A stretch of 64,000 nucleotides of DNA, taken from assembly GCA_902568875.1 (NCBI GenBank), contig CACFSG010000005.1, positions 1-64,000 on the forward strand, given 5' to 3'. Positions within the stretch are counted from its first letter, which is position 1. Each line of letters starts with the position of its first letter. This document shows, piece after piece, positions 13,269 to 24,341 of the stretch. The position numbers were made by a program, and so were the translations under genes. The DNA comes from an uncultured Pelagibacteraceae bacterium. GTDB lineage: Bacteria > Pseudomonadota > Alphaproteobacteria > Pelagibacterales > Pelagibacteraceae. The notes under the pieces were generated by a model that had not been told where the DNA came from, did no database searches, and was given only the letters and a program-made list of their open reading frames with translations.

Positions 13269-13784
13269 TTACCTGTTTAATGACCCTTTATTTCTAATTT
13301 TTTTTTGTAATTGCATTATTCCATAAAGCAATGCTTCTGCTGATGGTGGACATCCAGGTACATAAATATCTACAGGAACAATACGATCACATCCTCTAAC
13401 AACAGAATATGAATAGTGATAATACCCACCACCATTAGCACAACTACCCATAGAAATAACATATCTAGGTTCTGGCATTTGATCGTAAACTTTTCTTAGT
13501 GCTGGGGCCATTTTATTTGTTAAAGTGCCTGCAACAATCATTACATCTGATTGTCTAGGAGATCCTCTTGGAGCTGCACCAAATCTTTCAAGATCATATC
13601 TTGGCATAGCAGTTTGCATCATTTCAACTGCACAGCAGGCAAGACCAAATGTCATCCAATGTAAAGAGCCAGCTCTAGACCAATTTATTAAATTATCTAA
13701 TGAAGTTGTAATAAAACCATCTCTGCTAAAATCTTTAGCCAATTGTTTAAATTCTTCAGGAACTTGATCTAACTTATTGTTCAT
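13269..13784 (-). CDS. nuoB: NADH-quinone oxidoreductase subunit B
   Basis: [40 protein letters not shown]. Confidence 0.97.
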   Translation of the reverse strand: MNNKLDQVPEEFKQLAKDFSRDGFITTSLDNLINWSRAGSLHWMTFGLACCAVEMMQTAMPRYDLERFGAAPRGSPRQSDVMIVAGTLTNKMAPALRKVYDQMPEPRYVISMGSCANGGGYYHYSYSVVRGCDRIVPVDIYVPGCPPSAEALLYGIMQLQKKIRNKGSLNR

Positions 13785-13796
13785 TTAAATTTATAT

Positions 13797-14165
13797 TTAT
13801 TCCCAATCTAGAGCACCTTTTTTCCATTCATAAATAAAACCAACAGTAAGTATGAATAAAAAAATCATCATTGAACTAAAACCAAGAATACCTATGTTTC
13901 CTAATGAAATTGCCCAAGGAAATAAAAATGCAATTTCAAGATCAAAAATAATAAATAAAATCGCAACTAAATAAAATCTTACATCAAATTCCATTCTGGA
14001 ATCTTGAAAAGGTTCAAATCCACATTCATATGCTGATAATTTTTCTGGATCAGGATGTTTAGGAGATAAAATAAAATTAATTACAATAAATACACAACTT
14101 AGTCCTAATGCAACTATTAAGAACAAAATTATGGGTAAATAATCTTTTAAAAATTCCGCAGTCAT
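13797..14165 (-). CDS. nuoA: NADH-quinone oxidoreductase subunit A
   Basis: [15 protein letters not shown]...[21 protein letters not shown]. Confidence 0.97.
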   Translation of the reverse strand: MTAEFLKDYLPIILFLIVALGLSCVFIVINFILSPKHPDPEKLSAYECGFEPFQDSRMEFDVRFYLVAILFIIFDLEIAFLFPWAISLGNIGILGFSSMMIFLFILTVGFIYEWKKGALDWE

Positions 14166-14291
14166 TGAAGAATATATATCATTTTTTATAGGTTGATGAA
14201 GTGTAGATAGGTCACATTATTCAAAATATACACTACTATTGATAAGAATTATCAGTATTAAAAGAATAAATTTTGATAAATATTTTTTGAG

Positions 14292-14368
14292 TGGCGGGAG
14301 TGAAGGGACTCGAACCCTCGACCTATCGCGTGACAGGCGATCGCTCTAACCAACTGAGCTACACCCCC
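14292..14368 (-). tRNA. tRNA-Asp (GTC), CCA encoded
   Basis: Minus-strand cloverleaf GGGGGTGTAGCTCAGTTGGTTAGAGCGATCGCCTGTCACGCGATAGG..GGTTCGAGTCC..CACTCCCGCCA; anticodon loop CTGTCAC. Confidence 0.96.
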
Positions 14369-14383
14369 ACTTATAATCTTTTT

Positions 14384-14459
14384 TGGTGGGCAGTAAAGGA
14401 CTCGAACCTTTGACCCCCTCGGTGTAAACGAGATGCTCTACCAACTGAGCTAACCGCCC
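14384..14459 (-). tRNA. tRNA-Val (TAC), CCA encoded
   Basis: GGGCGGTTAGCTCAGTTGGTAGAGCATCTCGTTTACACCGAGG..GGTTCGAGTCC..ACTGCCCACCA; anticodon loop TTTACAC. Confidence 0.96.
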
Positions 14460-14509
14460 CAAAAAGATGCTTACTAATACAACAAGGTTTATATAATGTA
14501 AATTAATTA

Positions 14510-16888
14510 TTATTGAATACTAGCTTGAGATTTATCATCCTTTTTAGATATATCAACCTCAACCCACTCAGTCTTTTTAAGTTCTTTAGTTAATGCAATT
14601 TTTAAAACCTCATCTGCAAATTCAACTGATGTAATTTTAATTTCATCAACTATTTTTTTTGGCATATCAACTAAATCTTTCTCATTTTCTTTTGGAATTA
14701 AAACTTCTTTAATACCAGCTCTATGTGCTGCTAATAATTTTTCTTTCAAACCACCTATTGGTAAAACTTGTCCAGTTAAAGTTATTTCTCCAGTCATAGC
14801 TAAATCTCTTCTTACTGGAATATTTGTTATAGAAGATACTATTGATGTAACCATTCCTATACCTGCTGAAGGTCCATCTTTTGGTGTAGCTCCTTCCGGT
14901 ACATGGATATGAAAATCTTTTTTCTCAAATAATGGTGGAATAATTCCATATTCTAAACATTTTGATCTAACAAATGACTTTGCAGCTTTGACTGACTCTT
15001 GCATAACATCACCTAACTTACCTGTAATTTGCATTCTACCTTTACCAGGCATAGTTACTGTTTCAATTTTTAAAATTTCGCCTCCATATTCTGTCCAAGC
15101 TAAACCTGTAACAATTCCAATTCTATCTTCATTTTCCAACTCTCCAAATTTATATTTAGGCACACCTAGAAAATCAGCTAAATTTTTTATATTTATATTA
15201 ACTTCGTTTTCTTCACCAGATACAACTTTTTTTACAACTTTTCTTGCAACTTTAGAAATTTCTCTTTCAAGATTTCTTACTCCAGATTCCTTTGTATAAC
15301 TTCTAATAATTTCTTTAATTATATCATCGTTTAATTTCATTTCTTTGTCTTTAACACCATTGTCTTTAATTTGTTTCGGTAATAAGAACTGATTTGCGAT
15401 ATTAATTTTTTCATCTTCTGTATAACCTGCTAATCGAATTACTTCCATCCTATCAAGTAATGGTGGAAGAATATTTAATGTGTTGGCCGTAGTAACAAAC
15501 ATTACATCAGATAAATCATAATCAACTTCTAGATAATGATCGTTAAAATTAGTATTTTGTTCTGGATCTAAAGCCTCTAGCAAAGCTGAAGATGGATCGC
15601 CTCTATAATCATTTCCAATTTTGTCTATTTCATCTAATAAAATAAGAGGATTTTTTGTTCCAGCCTTTTTCATCATTTGAATTATTTTTCCTGGTAAAGA
15701 TCCAATATAAGTTCTTCTATGACCTCTTATTTCAGCTTCATCTCTCATGCCTCCAACTGACATTCTAACAAATTCCCGATTAGTTGCTTTTGCTATTGAT
15801 TTACCTAAAGATGTTTTACCAACTCCAGGAGGACCTACTAAACATAAAATTGGTCCTTTAATTTTCTCCATTCTTTTTTGAACAGCTAAAAATTCAATTA
15901 TTCTCTCTTTTACTTTTTCTAAACCAAAATGATCTTTATCTAGAACTTTTAATGCTTTAGATAAATCTATATCTACTTCACTTTTTTTATACCAAGGAAG
16001 CTCTATCATCCAGTCTAAATAGTTTCTAACTACTGTTGCTTCAGCTGACATAGGACTCATATTTTTTAATTTTTTAAGTTCTTGTAAACATTTTTTTTCA
16101 ACTTCTTTGGGCATCTTTGCTTTAAGAATGGATTTATTCAGACTAGTGCTTTCATCTTTACCATCTTCAATTTCACCTAATTCTTTTTGAATAGCTTTTA
16201 ATTGTTCATTTAAATAATATTCTCTTTGAGTTTTTTCCATTTGAGTTTTAACTCTACCACGAATTCTTTTTTCAACTCCAATAATACTTGTTTCATTTTC
16301 CATGATTTTGATTATTGCATTTAATCTTTTTTTAACATCTGCTGTCTCAAAAATTTGTTGTTTTTCAGAAATTGTAGCTGCTATATGTGATGCTATATTA
16401 TCTGCAATTTGAGAAGGGTCTTTTAATTGTTTAATATTATTTATTGTTTCATTTGAAATTTTTTTATTTATTGATGTAAGCTTCTCTAATCTTCTAACTG
16501 CAGTAGCTGCTAAAGGATATAAATCTTCTTCTTTATTAATTACATCGTTATGAGCAGTAAAATCACAACTAATAAATTTTTCATTATCTTTAAAATCTAA
16601 TATTTTAACTCTTTTAACTCCTTCTATTAAGACCTTTACAGTGCCATCTGGTAATTTAAGAAGTTGAAGTATATTGCCTTCACAACCATACATAAAAATA
16701 TCTGTTTTCTTTGGGTCATCAATTTCTGAATTTTTTTGAGTAACTAAAATAATTTTTTTATCTTTTTTCATCACTTCATTCAAAGCTGATATTGATTTAT
16801 CTCTTCCTACGAAAAGTGGTGTAACCATACTGGGAAAGACTACTATGTCCCTAAGTGGTAGTAATGGTAATGATGTTCTAACGTCCAT
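14510..16888 (-). CDS. lon: ATP-dependent protease La (Lon)
   Basis: ORF; Walker [16 protein letters not shown], catalytic [14 protein letters not shown]. Confidence 0.97.
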   Translation of the reverse strand: MDVRTSLPLLPLRDIVVFPSMVTPLFVGRDKSISALNEVMKKDKKIILVTQKNSEIDDPKKTDIFMYGCEGNILQLLKLPDGTVKVLIEGVKRVKILDFKDNEKFISCDFTAHNDVINKEEDLYPLAATAVRRLEKLTSINKKISNETINNIKQLKDPSQIADNIASHIAATISEKQQIFETADVKKRLNAIIKIMENETSIIGVEKRIRGRVKTQMEKTQREYYLNEQLKAIQKELGEIEDGKDESTSLNKSILKAKMPKEVEKKCLQELKKLKNMSPMSAEATVVRNYLDWMIELPWYKKSEVDIDLSKALKVLDKDHFGLEKVKERIIEFLAVQKRMEKIKGPILCLVGPPGVGKTSLGKSIAKATNREFVRMSVGGMRDEAEIRGHRRTYIGSLPGKIIQMMKKAGTKNPLILLDEIDKIGNDYRGDPSSALLEALDPEQNTNFNDHYLEVDYDLSDVMFVTTANTLNILPPLLDRMEVIRLAGYTEDEKINIANQFLLPKQIKDNGVKDKEMKLNDDIIKEIIRSYTKESGVRNLEREISKVARKVVKKVVSGEENEVNINIKNLADFLGVPKYKFGELENEDRIGIVTGLAWTEYGGEILKIETVTMPGKGRMQITGKLGDVMQESVKAAKSFVRSKCLEYGIIPPLFEKKDFHIHVPEGATPKDGPSAGIGMVTSIVSSITNIPVRRDLAMTGEITLTGQVLPIGGLKEKLLAAHRAGIKEVLIPKENEKDLVDMPKKIVDEIKITSVEFADEVLKIALTKELKKTEWVEVDISKKDDKSQASIQ

Positions 16889-16949
16889 GACCTTAAATAT
16901 GGATATTATAATTTATATTGCAATACTTTTTTCTTATTTATTAAAGATA

Positions 16950-18218
16950 TTAAGCCGCTGATGTCTTGGTTGATTTTGACTTATTTTCAGTTTTTGAATG
17001 AACTATTATTGGTTGAGATTGCCCTTTTACAGTAGCTGCATCGACTATTACCTCTTCTATATCTTCTCGACTAGGCAAATCATACATCGTTTTAAGTAAA
17101 ATATTTTCTAATATAGACCTCAAGCCTCTTGCACCAGTTTTTTTCTTGATTGCTTTAATTGCTATTTCTTTTAAAGCGCTATCTTTAAAAGTTAATTTTG
17201 CCCCATCAAGTTTAAATAATTCTTGATATTGTTTTGTAAGAGAATTTTTTGGTTCTAGCAATATCTTAATTAAGGATTTTTCATCTAAATCTTCTAAAGT
17301 CGCAATCATTGGTAATCGACCAATAAATTCTGGTATCAAACCATATTTTAATAAATCCTCAGGTTCTAAACCTTTCATCCATTCACCAGTTTTTTTATCC
17401 TGAGTATTTTTAACATCGGCTCCAAAACCAATTGAAGTTCCTTTATCTCTTTGAGATATAATCTTATCAAGTCCAGCAAATGCTCCACCACAAATAAATA
17501 AAATATTTGTGGTATCAACTTGTAAAAATTCTTGTTGTGGATGTTTTCTTCCACCTTGAGGTGGTACACTAGCTATAGTTCCTTCCATAATTTTTAATAA
17601 CGCTTGTTGAACTCCTTCACCCGATACATCTCTAGTTATAGAAGGGTTTTCTGATTTTCTACTAATTTTATCTACCTCATCAATATAAACAATTCCTCTT
17701 TGAGCTTTTTCTACATTGTAATCAGCTGCTTGTAATAATTTAAGAATTATATTTTCAACATCTTCACCAACATAGCCTGCTTCAGTTAAAGTTGTTGCAT
17801 CAGCCATAGTAAAAGGTACATCAAGAATTCTTGCAAGTGTTTGGGCTAATAAAGTTTTTCCACAACCAGTTGGGCCAACTAAAAGAATATTTGACTTAGC
17901 AAGCTCAACATTTTTACTTGTTTTATTTTCATAATTTAGTCTTTTGTAATGATTATGTACTGCAACCGATAAAACTTTTTTTGCATGAGTTTGCCCAATT
18001 ACATAATCATCTAAAACTGAACAAATTTCTTTTGGTGATGGAAGACCATCTTGATGTTTTACAAATGTATCCTTGCTCTCTTCTTTAATAATATCCATAC
18101 ATAGTTCTACACATTCATCACAAATAAAAACTGTAGGACCAGCTATAAGTTTTCTTACTTCATGTTGACTCTTTCCACAGAAAGAACAGTACAAAATATT
18201 TTTATTATTAGTGCTCAT
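16950..18218 (-). CDS. clpX: ATP-dependent Clp protease ATP-binding subunit ClpX
   Basis: ORF; zinc-binding [24 protein letters not shown]. Confidence 0.97.
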   Translation of the reverse strand: MSTNNKNILYCSFCGKSQHEVRKLIAGPTVFICDECVELCMDIIKEESKDTFVKHQDGLPSPKEICSVLDDYVIGQTHAKKVLSVAVHNHYKRLNYENKTSKNVELAKSNILLVGPTGCGKTLLAQTLARILDVPFTMADATTLTEAGYVGEDVENIILKLLQAADYNVEKAQRGIVYIDEVDKISRKSENPSITRDVSGEGVQQALLKIMEGTIASVPPQGGRKHPQQEFLQVDTTNILFICGGAFAGLDKIISQRDKGTSIGFGADVKNTQDKKTGEWMKGLEPEDLLKYGLIPEFIGRLPMIATLEDLDEKSLIKILLEPKNSLTKQYQELFKLDGAKLTFKDSALKEIAIKAIKKKTGARGLRSILENILLKTMYDLPSREDIEEVIVDAATVKGQSQPIIVHSKTENKSKSTKTSAA

Positions 18219-18307
18219 AAAATTTATAACGAATCAATTAAAATACTTTATTATAGATGACTCATAGTAATCAAGTTTCGAATAAGGTTAGTTCAACATA
18301 TTGTGTT

Positions 18308-18934
18308 TTAAGATCTCTTTTCTACTACTTCATCTACTAAACCAAAAGATTTAGCAGCATCTGCAGTCATAAAATTATCTCTTTCCAATGCAGATTTTAT
18401 TTCATCAACTGATTTACCTGTATGTTTAGAATAAATTTCATTTAATCTTTTTTTTAATGATAAAACTTCATTTGCATGAATTTCTATATCTGTAGCTTGT
18501 CCTTGAAAACCTGCTGATGGTTGATGAACCATTATTCTAGAATTAGGTAATGAAAATCTTTTTCCTTTAGTTCCAGCTGAAAGTAAAAATGAACCCATTG
18601 AAGCAGCTTGACCAATACATAAAGTAGAGATATCAGGTTTAACATATTGCATTGTGTCATAAATTCCTAAGCCAGCAGTAACTAGACCACCAGGACTATT
18701 AATATATAAATAAATTTCTTTCTTTGGATCTTCTGCTTCTAAAAACAAAAGTTGTGCTGTTACTAAAGAAGCAACATTATCATTAATTTGACCTGTTAAA
18801 AAAATAATTCTCTCTTTTAATAATCTTGAATAAATATCATATGCACGTTCACCTTTATTTGATTGTTCAACAACCATAGGCACCAAAGTATTCATATGTT
18901 CAGATATTTTATTTGTCATAAGCTGATTCGTCAT
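18308..18934 (-). CDS. clpP: ATP-dependent Clp protease proteolytic subunit ClpP
   Basis: [37 protein letters not shown]. Confidence 0.97.
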   Translation of the reverse strand: MTNQLMTNKISEHMNTLVPMVVEQSNKGERAYDIYSRLLKERIIFLTGQINDNVASLVTAQLLFLEAEDPKKEIYLYINSPGGLVTAGLGIYDTMQYVKPDISTLCIGQAASMGSFLLSAGTKGKRFSLPNSRIMVHQPSAGFQGQATDIEIHANEVLSLKKRLNEIYSKHTGKSVDEIKSALERDNFMTADAAKSFGLVDEVVEKRS

Positions 18935-18951
18935 ACTTATACAACTTGAGA

Positions 18952-20385
18952 TTACTTTTTGCTAACTTTTTTTAATTTTTTTACTACTGATTTAGCTTTA
19001 ATCGATTTTGGCTTAGTTTTTTTAATAGAAGATTTTTTAACTTCCACCTTTTTCTCAGGTTTTTTTTCATCATTGTGATCATGACTATGTTCTTGCATTT
19101 GAGATTGTTTTAAAATTTTCTCAGCTTCATCTTTAGAAATTTCTTTTTTATTAGGTTTGGCTTTTTCTTTAATTAATTTTAAAATTTTTTCCTCATAGAC
19201 TGTTCCTCTTAAACTTGAAAGTGCTGACGGATTTTTTTGATAAAAATCCATTACCATTTTTTCTTGTCCTGGCATCATTCTTATTTGTTTTTGAACTTCG
19301 GCTTGTAATTCTTGTTCTGTAACTTTAATTTGATTTTTTTCTCCAATTTCATTTAAAATTAAACCAACTTTAATTCTTTTTTTAGCAACATCTTCAAAAT
19401 TTTTTCTATTTTTTTTAGTATCTTCATCAGACATGTTTTGAGAAAGAATTTTAATTTCTTCTTCAATTAAATTTTCTGGTATTTCAGAAACTTTAAATTT
19501 TTCAATTTCTTTTAATATTTGATTTTTTGAAAGATGATTTAGGGAATTTTTATATTCATCATTAATTTGTTTAGATATTAATAATTTTAGATCTTTTAAA
19601 TCTTTAGCACCAAAATTTTTAGCAAAATCATCATTGATCTTTGCTTCTTCAGGATTTTTAATTGTAGAAATTTTACAATTAAATTTCGCCTTTTTATTTA
19701 CCAAATCTTTTTCAGGAAAATTTTCAGGCAAAATAGCTTCTACTATTTTTTGCTCTCCTTTTTTTACACCTAATAATTGTTTATCAAAACCTTTTAAGAA
19801 TAAATCTTTGCCTAAAGTTAATTGAGTGTTTTTTCCTTCATTTCCTTTAAAAGGTTTTTCATCTACAGTTGCTGAATAATCAAAAATTACAAGGTCACCT
19901 TCTTTGGCTTTTACATCAGATGCTACATCTTTAAAATTAGGTTGATTTTTTGCAATTTCTTTTATTCTTTTATCTGTTTCACTGTCATCTATTTTTACAG
20001 AGTAGTCATCAAATTTTATATTTTCTATTGATTTAACTTCTATTTTAGGAAGTTCAGTAACTGATATAATATATTCTAAATCTTTATCCTCGCCGTAAGT
20101 TTTAAGGTCTAATTTTGGTTGACCAGCTGGTTTAATTCTGTTCTCCTCTAAAGCTTTAGTAGTTGTATCTTTTAAAACTTTATCTAATACTTCGCTAAAG
20201 ACAGCTTTTCCAAATTGTCTTTTTAAAATTTCTCTTGGAACTTTTCCTGGTCTGAAACCTTTAAGTTTTACAGTTCCTTTAATTTCTTCATACTTCTGGT
20301 CCATATAAGAATTCATAGTTTTTTTATCTATGAACACTTTAAGATTTTTATTTAAACCTTTTTTATTTTCGACTGTAACTTTCAT
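18952..20385 (-). CDS. tig: Trigger factor
   Basis: [20 protein letters not shown]; upstream of clpPX-lon. Confidence 0.95.
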   Translation of the reverse strand: MKVTVENKKGLNKNLKVFIDKKTMNSYMDQKYEEIKGTVKLKGFRPGKVPREILKRQFGKAVFSEVLDKVLKDTTTKALEENRIKPAGQPKLDLKTYGEDKDLEYIISVTELPKIEVKSIENIKFDDYSVKIDDSETDKRIKEIAKNQPNFKDVASDVKAKEGDLVIFDYSATVDEKPFKGNEGKNTQLTLGKDLFLKGFDKQLLGVKKGEQKIVEAILPENFPEKDLVNKKAKFNCKISTIKNPEEAKINDDFAKNFGAKDLKDLKLLISKQINDEYKNSLNHLSKNQILKEIEKFKVSEIPENLIEEEIKILSQNMSDEDTKKNRKNFEDVAKKRIKVGLILNEIGEKNQIKVTEQELQAEVQKQIRMMPGQEKMVMDFYQKNPSALSSLRGTVYEEKILKLIKEKAKPNKKEISKDEAEKILKQSQMQEHSHDHNDEKKPEKKVEVKKSSIKKTKPKSIKAKSVVKKLKKVSKK

Positions 20386-20396
20386 AAAATATTAAA

Positions 20397-20481
20397 TGGT
20401 AGGGCGAAAAGGACTCGAACCTTCACAGATTGCTCTATTGGTTCCTAAGACCAACGCGTCTACCAATTCCGCCATCGCCCC
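20397..20481 (-). tRNA. tRNA-Leu (TAG), CCA encoded
   Basis: GGGGCGATGGCGGAATTGGTAGACGCGTTGGTCTTAGGAACCAA..GGTTCGAGTCC..TCGCCCTACCA; anticodon loop CTTAGGA; variable arm. Confidence 0.95.
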
Positions 20482-20570
20482 ACAAATGTAGTGGTTTTAT
20501 ATATGATTGAAACTATTTTTCCAACGACAATTATTGTGAATTATATTAATTTTCCTTTATAATATTAAGT

Positions 20571-20816
20571 ATGATTGTTTCACCCTGTATTAGTATTTGT
20601 AAAAGTGATCCTAAAACTGGTTATTGTTATGGTTGTGGACGAAGCAATGAAGAAAAAAAAATTTGGAAACATGAAGAAACTAGTGATCAGTGGAAAAAAG
20701 ATAATATTGAAACAATTAAAAAAAGATTAACTGTATGGCAATTAAAAAATTTTGAAGAATCCTATACATATAAAATTAAAAATGGTATTTCTCTTTTAAA
20801 AAAATCTAAAAAATGA
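20571..20816 (+). CDS. DUF1289-family small Cys-rich protein
   Basis: ORF; SPCISICKSDPKTGYCYGCGRSNEE..W motif. Confidence 0.85.
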   Translation: MIVSPCISICKSDPKTGYCYGCGRSNEEKKIWKHEETSDQWKKDNIETIKKRLTVWQLKNFEESYTYKIKNGISLLKKSKK

Positions 20817-20986
20817 GTAAATCCACAATCATAATTATTATTTATGTTTTAGGCCTCATTTTTGGTGCTGTATTCCTTGATATTTGGAACTCAGAAACTA
20901 GTATAAAAAAAGCTTTATTGGGACTTGGCTGGACAGCTTTACTTTTAATAGGTTTATTTTTTTCAGAAAAAAATGAAAAAGAATAA
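20813..20986 (+). CDS. Small membrane protein (57 aa), not in ORF track
   Basis: Own translation MSKSTIIIIIYVLGLIFGAVFLDIWNSETSIKKALLGLGWTALLLIGLFFSEKNEKE; ATGA overlap with upstream stop. Confidence 0.65.
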   Translation: MSKSTIIIIIYVLGLIFGAVFLDIWNSETSIKKALLGLGWTALLLIGLFFSEKNEKE

Positions 20987-20991
20987 ATTTG

Positions 20992-21117
20992 TTAACTTTT
21001 CTTCTTATTTTTTAAAAAATTTCTTTTTTTAGATCCAAATCTACTATTGCTTATATTACTTCTATGTTTAGCATAAGCTTGCTTTTGGGCTTGTTTCATT
21101 GCTCTTTTTGAAGACAT
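20992..21117 (-). CDS. Very basic 41-aa peptide, not in ORF track
   Basis: Own translation MSSKRAMKQAQKQAYAKHRSNISNSRFGSKKRNFLKNKKKS. Confidence 0.45.
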   Translation of the reverse strand: MSSKRAMKQAQKQAYAKHRSNISNSRFGSKKRNFLKNKKKS

Positions 21118-21182
21118 AATAACTAATTTTAATACTTAATCTTAATAGTTTCAATAATTTTAAAATTTTATAAATTTAATTT

Positions 21183-21863
21183 ATGAATATTAAATTTAAA
21201 AGTTTAAATAAAACAATAATCAAATGCAAAAAATGTCCAAGATTAAATAATTTCATAAAGAAAATTTCAACTGAAAAAAGGAAACAAAATATAAACGAAA
21301 GATACTGGGGTAAACCCGTAACAGGTTTTGGTGATAATCAAGCAAAGTTAATGATTTTAGGTCTTGCACCTGCTGCTCATGGAGGAACCAGAACTGGTAG
21401 AGCTTTTACAGGTGATAAATCAGGAGATTTTTTATTCAAAAGTCTTTATGCGATTAAAATTTCTAATCAAAATTTTTCTAAAAAGATGAACGATGGTTTA
21501 AAATTAAATTCTACATATATTACTAATATTCTTAAATGTGTTCCACCAGGTGACAAACCTTTAAATAAAGAGCTTATAAATTGCTCAAATTATTTTATGA
21601 ATGAATTAAATAATCTAAAAAAGTTAAAAGTAATAGTCACACTTGGAAAAGTTGCTTTTGACAATTGTTTAAAAATTTATAAAAAAAAATTTAAAATAAA
21701 TCAAAAACTTGTATTTAAACATGGTAAAAAATATTTACTACCAGATAATAAAATTTTAATTGCTTGTTATCACCCAAGTCCAAGAAATGTAAATACCAAA
21801 GTTATAACTCATACAATGATTAATCAATTATTTAGAAAAGCAAAAAAAATTGCTAAATTTTAA
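21183..21863 (+). CDS. Uracil-DNA glycosylase superfamily (UDGb/family 5-like)
   Basis: ORF; CxxC N-terminus, LGLAPAAHGGTRTGRAFTGDKSGDFL, ACYHPSPRNVNT. Confidence 0.88.
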   Translation: MNIKFKSLNKTIIKCKKCPRLNNFIKKISTEKRKQNINERYWGKPVTGFGDNQAKLMILGLAPAAHGGTRTGRAFTGDKSGDFLFKSLYAIKISNQNFSKKMNDGLKLNSTYITNILKCVPPGDKPLNKELINCSNYFMNELNNLKKLKVIVTLGKVAFDNCLKIYKKKFKINQKLVFKHGKKYLLPDNKILIACYHPSPRNVNTKVITHTMINQLFRKAKKIAKF

Positions 21864-22275
21864 TACTGTCACAAAAATAAGGTTTAAATTTTGAATAAAT
21901 TTCTTCTGGAATTTTTACTGGTTTTCCTTCTTTATTTATAAAAACTAAATGTATTTTTGCATCTACAATTTCATCATCATCTTTTGTAATTATTTGATTC
22001 ATGAAAAAAGAAGTTTTGCTAATTGATTTTACAAAAGATCTAATTGTTAATTCATCTTCTAAATGAGCTGATTTCTTATATTCAATATTACAAGACTTAA
22101 CAATTATTAGTGAAGCATATTTTTCTTTTATTTTCTTATTACTAAAACCAATAGAAAATAGTGCTTCTGTTCTAGCTCTTTCTAAAAATTTTAAATAGTT
22201 TGCATAATAAACTACACCACCGGAATCTGTATCTTCATAATAGATCTTAATTTTATGAAAAAAATTTTCATGCAT
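21853..22275 (-). CDS. ybgC: YbgC/4-hydroxybenzoyl-CoA thioesterase family protein
   Basis: ORF; YYEDTDSGGVVYYANYLKFLERARTE. Confidence 0.92.
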   Translation of the reverse strand: MHENFFHKIKIYYEDTDSGGVVYYANYLKFLERARTEALFSIGFSNKKIKEKYASLIIVKSCNIEYKKSAHLEDELTIRSFVKSISKTSFFMNQIITKDDDEIVDAKIHLVFINKEGKPVKIPEEIYSKFKPYFCDSIKI

Positions 22276-22332
22276 AATTAAATTATATCAAATAATTAAT
22301 TATTTTACAGAAACTAAGGTATAAGAGTTATT

Positions 22333-22473
22333 ATGAATATTTTTATTATTTGGTTAGTAATGGTGATTGCTTGGAATTTTGGCTACCCTGAAGCAAGTCC
22401 TTTAGAAGATGTAGTTGTAGCTGTTATTTTATCTTTATTTAATCTTATATTAAAAAAATATCTTAAATTTTAA
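22333..22473 (+). CDS. Small membrane protein (46 aa), not in ORF track
   Basis: Own translation MNIFIIWLVMVIAWNFGYPEASPLEDVVVAVILSLFNLILKKYLKF. Confidence 0.5.
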   Translation: MNIFIIWLVMVIAWNFGYPEASPLEDVVVAVILSLFNLILKKYLKF

Positions 22474-23124
22474 TTATTCAGCAGAAAAATAAATATTCTG
22501 ATAATATGCGATTGCTTTCATTTTTGAATTATCAGTATCTGACATAATAGCTAATCCATCTAACTCATCGACATTTAAATCATGAAATCTTTTAAAATCC
22601 TCTTTTACATTTGCTTTTACAGTAATCCATTCATTTAAGTTGTTTTTGGTACTTGCTAAGACATTATCGATAGATTTCTTGGTATAAGGACTTGGTGAAT
22701 TAAATCCAACTTCACTATTGCTTGAAAAAACATAATTGATAGCTCTATTTGAGAGTGGTGTTGCACCTGTTTTTTTTATCGCAAAAACTCTTGCTGCAAA
22801 ATCATGCTCTTTTTTGGTGTTTTCTTTAATTCCAGGTAAATCTTTTTCAATTTTCCATGTTATATTAATAAATGGAGTTTTATTTAGATCAATTTTAACT
22901 TCTTTTCCTAATCCAGAGGCAGCATTATCTGCCACGGCTTTTAAAAAATTACCATTATCATTTGATCCTACCGTGTATATAGTTTTATTATCTGCTCCTC
23001 TTACCTTTCTAACTTTTAATTCAGATAACTCTACCTCAGTAAAATCAAAAACTTTAACTTCATCGGCAAAACTGATGTTGTTAAATATAAAACAGGTAAT
23101 TAAAAATTTTATTAAAAGTTTCAT
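22474..23124 (-). CDS. DUF3047-like exported protein
   Basis: ORF; signal peptide; ITWKIEKDLP...RVFAIKK..YVFSSN pattern. Confidence 0.75.
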   Translation of the reverse strand: MKLLIKFLITCFIFNNISFADEVKVFDFTEVELSELKVRKVRGADNKTIYTVGSNDNGNFLKAVADNAASGLGKEVKIDLNKTPFINITWKIEKDLPGIKENTKKEHDFAARVFAIKKTGATPLSNRAINYVFSSNSEVGFNSPSPYTKKSIDNVLASTKNNLNEWITVKANVKEDFKRFHDLNVDELDGLAIMSDTDNSKMKAIAYYQNIYFSAE

Positions 23125-23335
23125 AAATTAAAATTAAAAAAAATTCGTTAATACATTATTTTGACAAAATTTAAACATTCAAAAATCAACTTTTATATAT
23201 ACATATTAATTATGAAGACAATTTCAATTTTTATTCTGTTAATTTACTGGTCAATTATGATTTTTGCTCCTGTTGTGTCTAAAGATTTGAAAGTAAGCCG
23301 AGCTAAACTAAATAAAACTCAAATAACTCCAATTT

Positions 23336-24340
23336 CTAAGGCAATAAGATAATTTTTGGGGATACACAAGTTCCATCATGGATTTGTTTAAATGCATCTC
23401 CTCCATTCTTTAAATCCCTAAATTCTATCCAGTCTAGGGGTCCTATATCTTTATTGGCCAAAATTTTGAGTGTTTGTTCAAAATCTGTATTTGTATAACA
23501 GTAAGTACCTATCACTGTGACCTCTTGTAAGGTCATTTTTCTAAAATTAAATGGACCTGCGGGCTGAGTTAATCCTATATGGATGATTGAGCCGCCAGGT
23601 TTTACAACATCTATTGCTTGTTGTCTGGATATCTCTAAACCAACAGTATCAAAAACAATATCAAAGCTATTACTTTTGATTTCTTTATCATCTGGAGTGA
23701 CAAATTTGGCTTCAAGATACTTAGCACATTCTTTCAATCTCAGCTTATTAGGATCTGATAACACAATATTTTTATTTCCTTTAATTTTAGATAATATCAA
23801 TCCACATAATAAACCTATCGCTCCCCCACCTTGAATAAAAGTTCTACATTCTGATAAAGGTTTTTTTAAAGACTCTTCACCTACTAATACAGCATGTAAA
23901 GATACAGCTGTTGGCTCAGCTACTGGAGCTTCATTTTTATCCAATCCCTTTGGAATTTCGTAAATATTTTTATCTGGAGTTGAAACAAATTCAGCAAAAG
24001 CTCCTTGTCTTTCAATGGGTCTATTCATGCCTAAAATTATACGAGTAGGACACAAATGTTCCCGACCTTTTTGACAATAATCACATTTACCACATGTTAT
24101 TAAGGGGTTTAAAACTACATCTTTACCTTTAAATTTACCATTTTGAACTTCTCCACTAACTTCATGTCCGAGTATTAATGGAGGAATACGTCTATCATCC
24201 TTACCATGATATGCATGCATATCAGAACCACAAATACCTGAAGCGTGTACTTTTAAAATACTCTCACCATTTGCTTCTGATGGATTTTTTTCATCCCTAT
24301 AAACTAATTCTTGTGTTCCAGTATAAACTAAAGCTTTCAT
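23336..24340 (-). CDS. Zn-dependent medium-chain alcohol/polyol dehydrogenase
   Basis: ORF; GICGSDMHAYHG, GHEVSGEV, CGKCDYCQKGREHLC. Confidence 0.88.
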   Translation of the reverse strand: MKALVYTGTQELVYRDEKNPSEANGESILKVHASGICGSDMHAYHGKDDRRIPPLILGHEVSGEVQNGKFKGKDVVLNPLITCGKCDYCQKGREHLCPTRIILGMNRPIERQGAFAEFVSTPDKNIYEIPKGLDKNEAPVAEPTAVSLHAVLVGEESLKKPLSECRTFIQGGGAIGLLCGLILSKIKGNKNIVLSDPNKLRLKECAKYLEAKFVTPDDKEIKSNSFDIVFDTVGLEISRQQAIDVVKPGGSIIHIGLTQPAGPFNFRKMTLQEVTVIGTYCYTNTDFEQTLKILANKDIGPLDWIEFRDLKNGGDAFKQIHDGTCVSPKIILLP

Positions 24341-24341
24341 A

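Noticed and set aside
14988-15299. 103-aa plus-strand ORF inside lon
   Set aside because: Antisense to conserved Lon catalytic region
20397-20481. tRNA-Leu(TAG) as a prophage/island att site
   Set aside because: No integrase or duplicated tRNA 3' end seen on either side; neighbours are ordinary backbone genes
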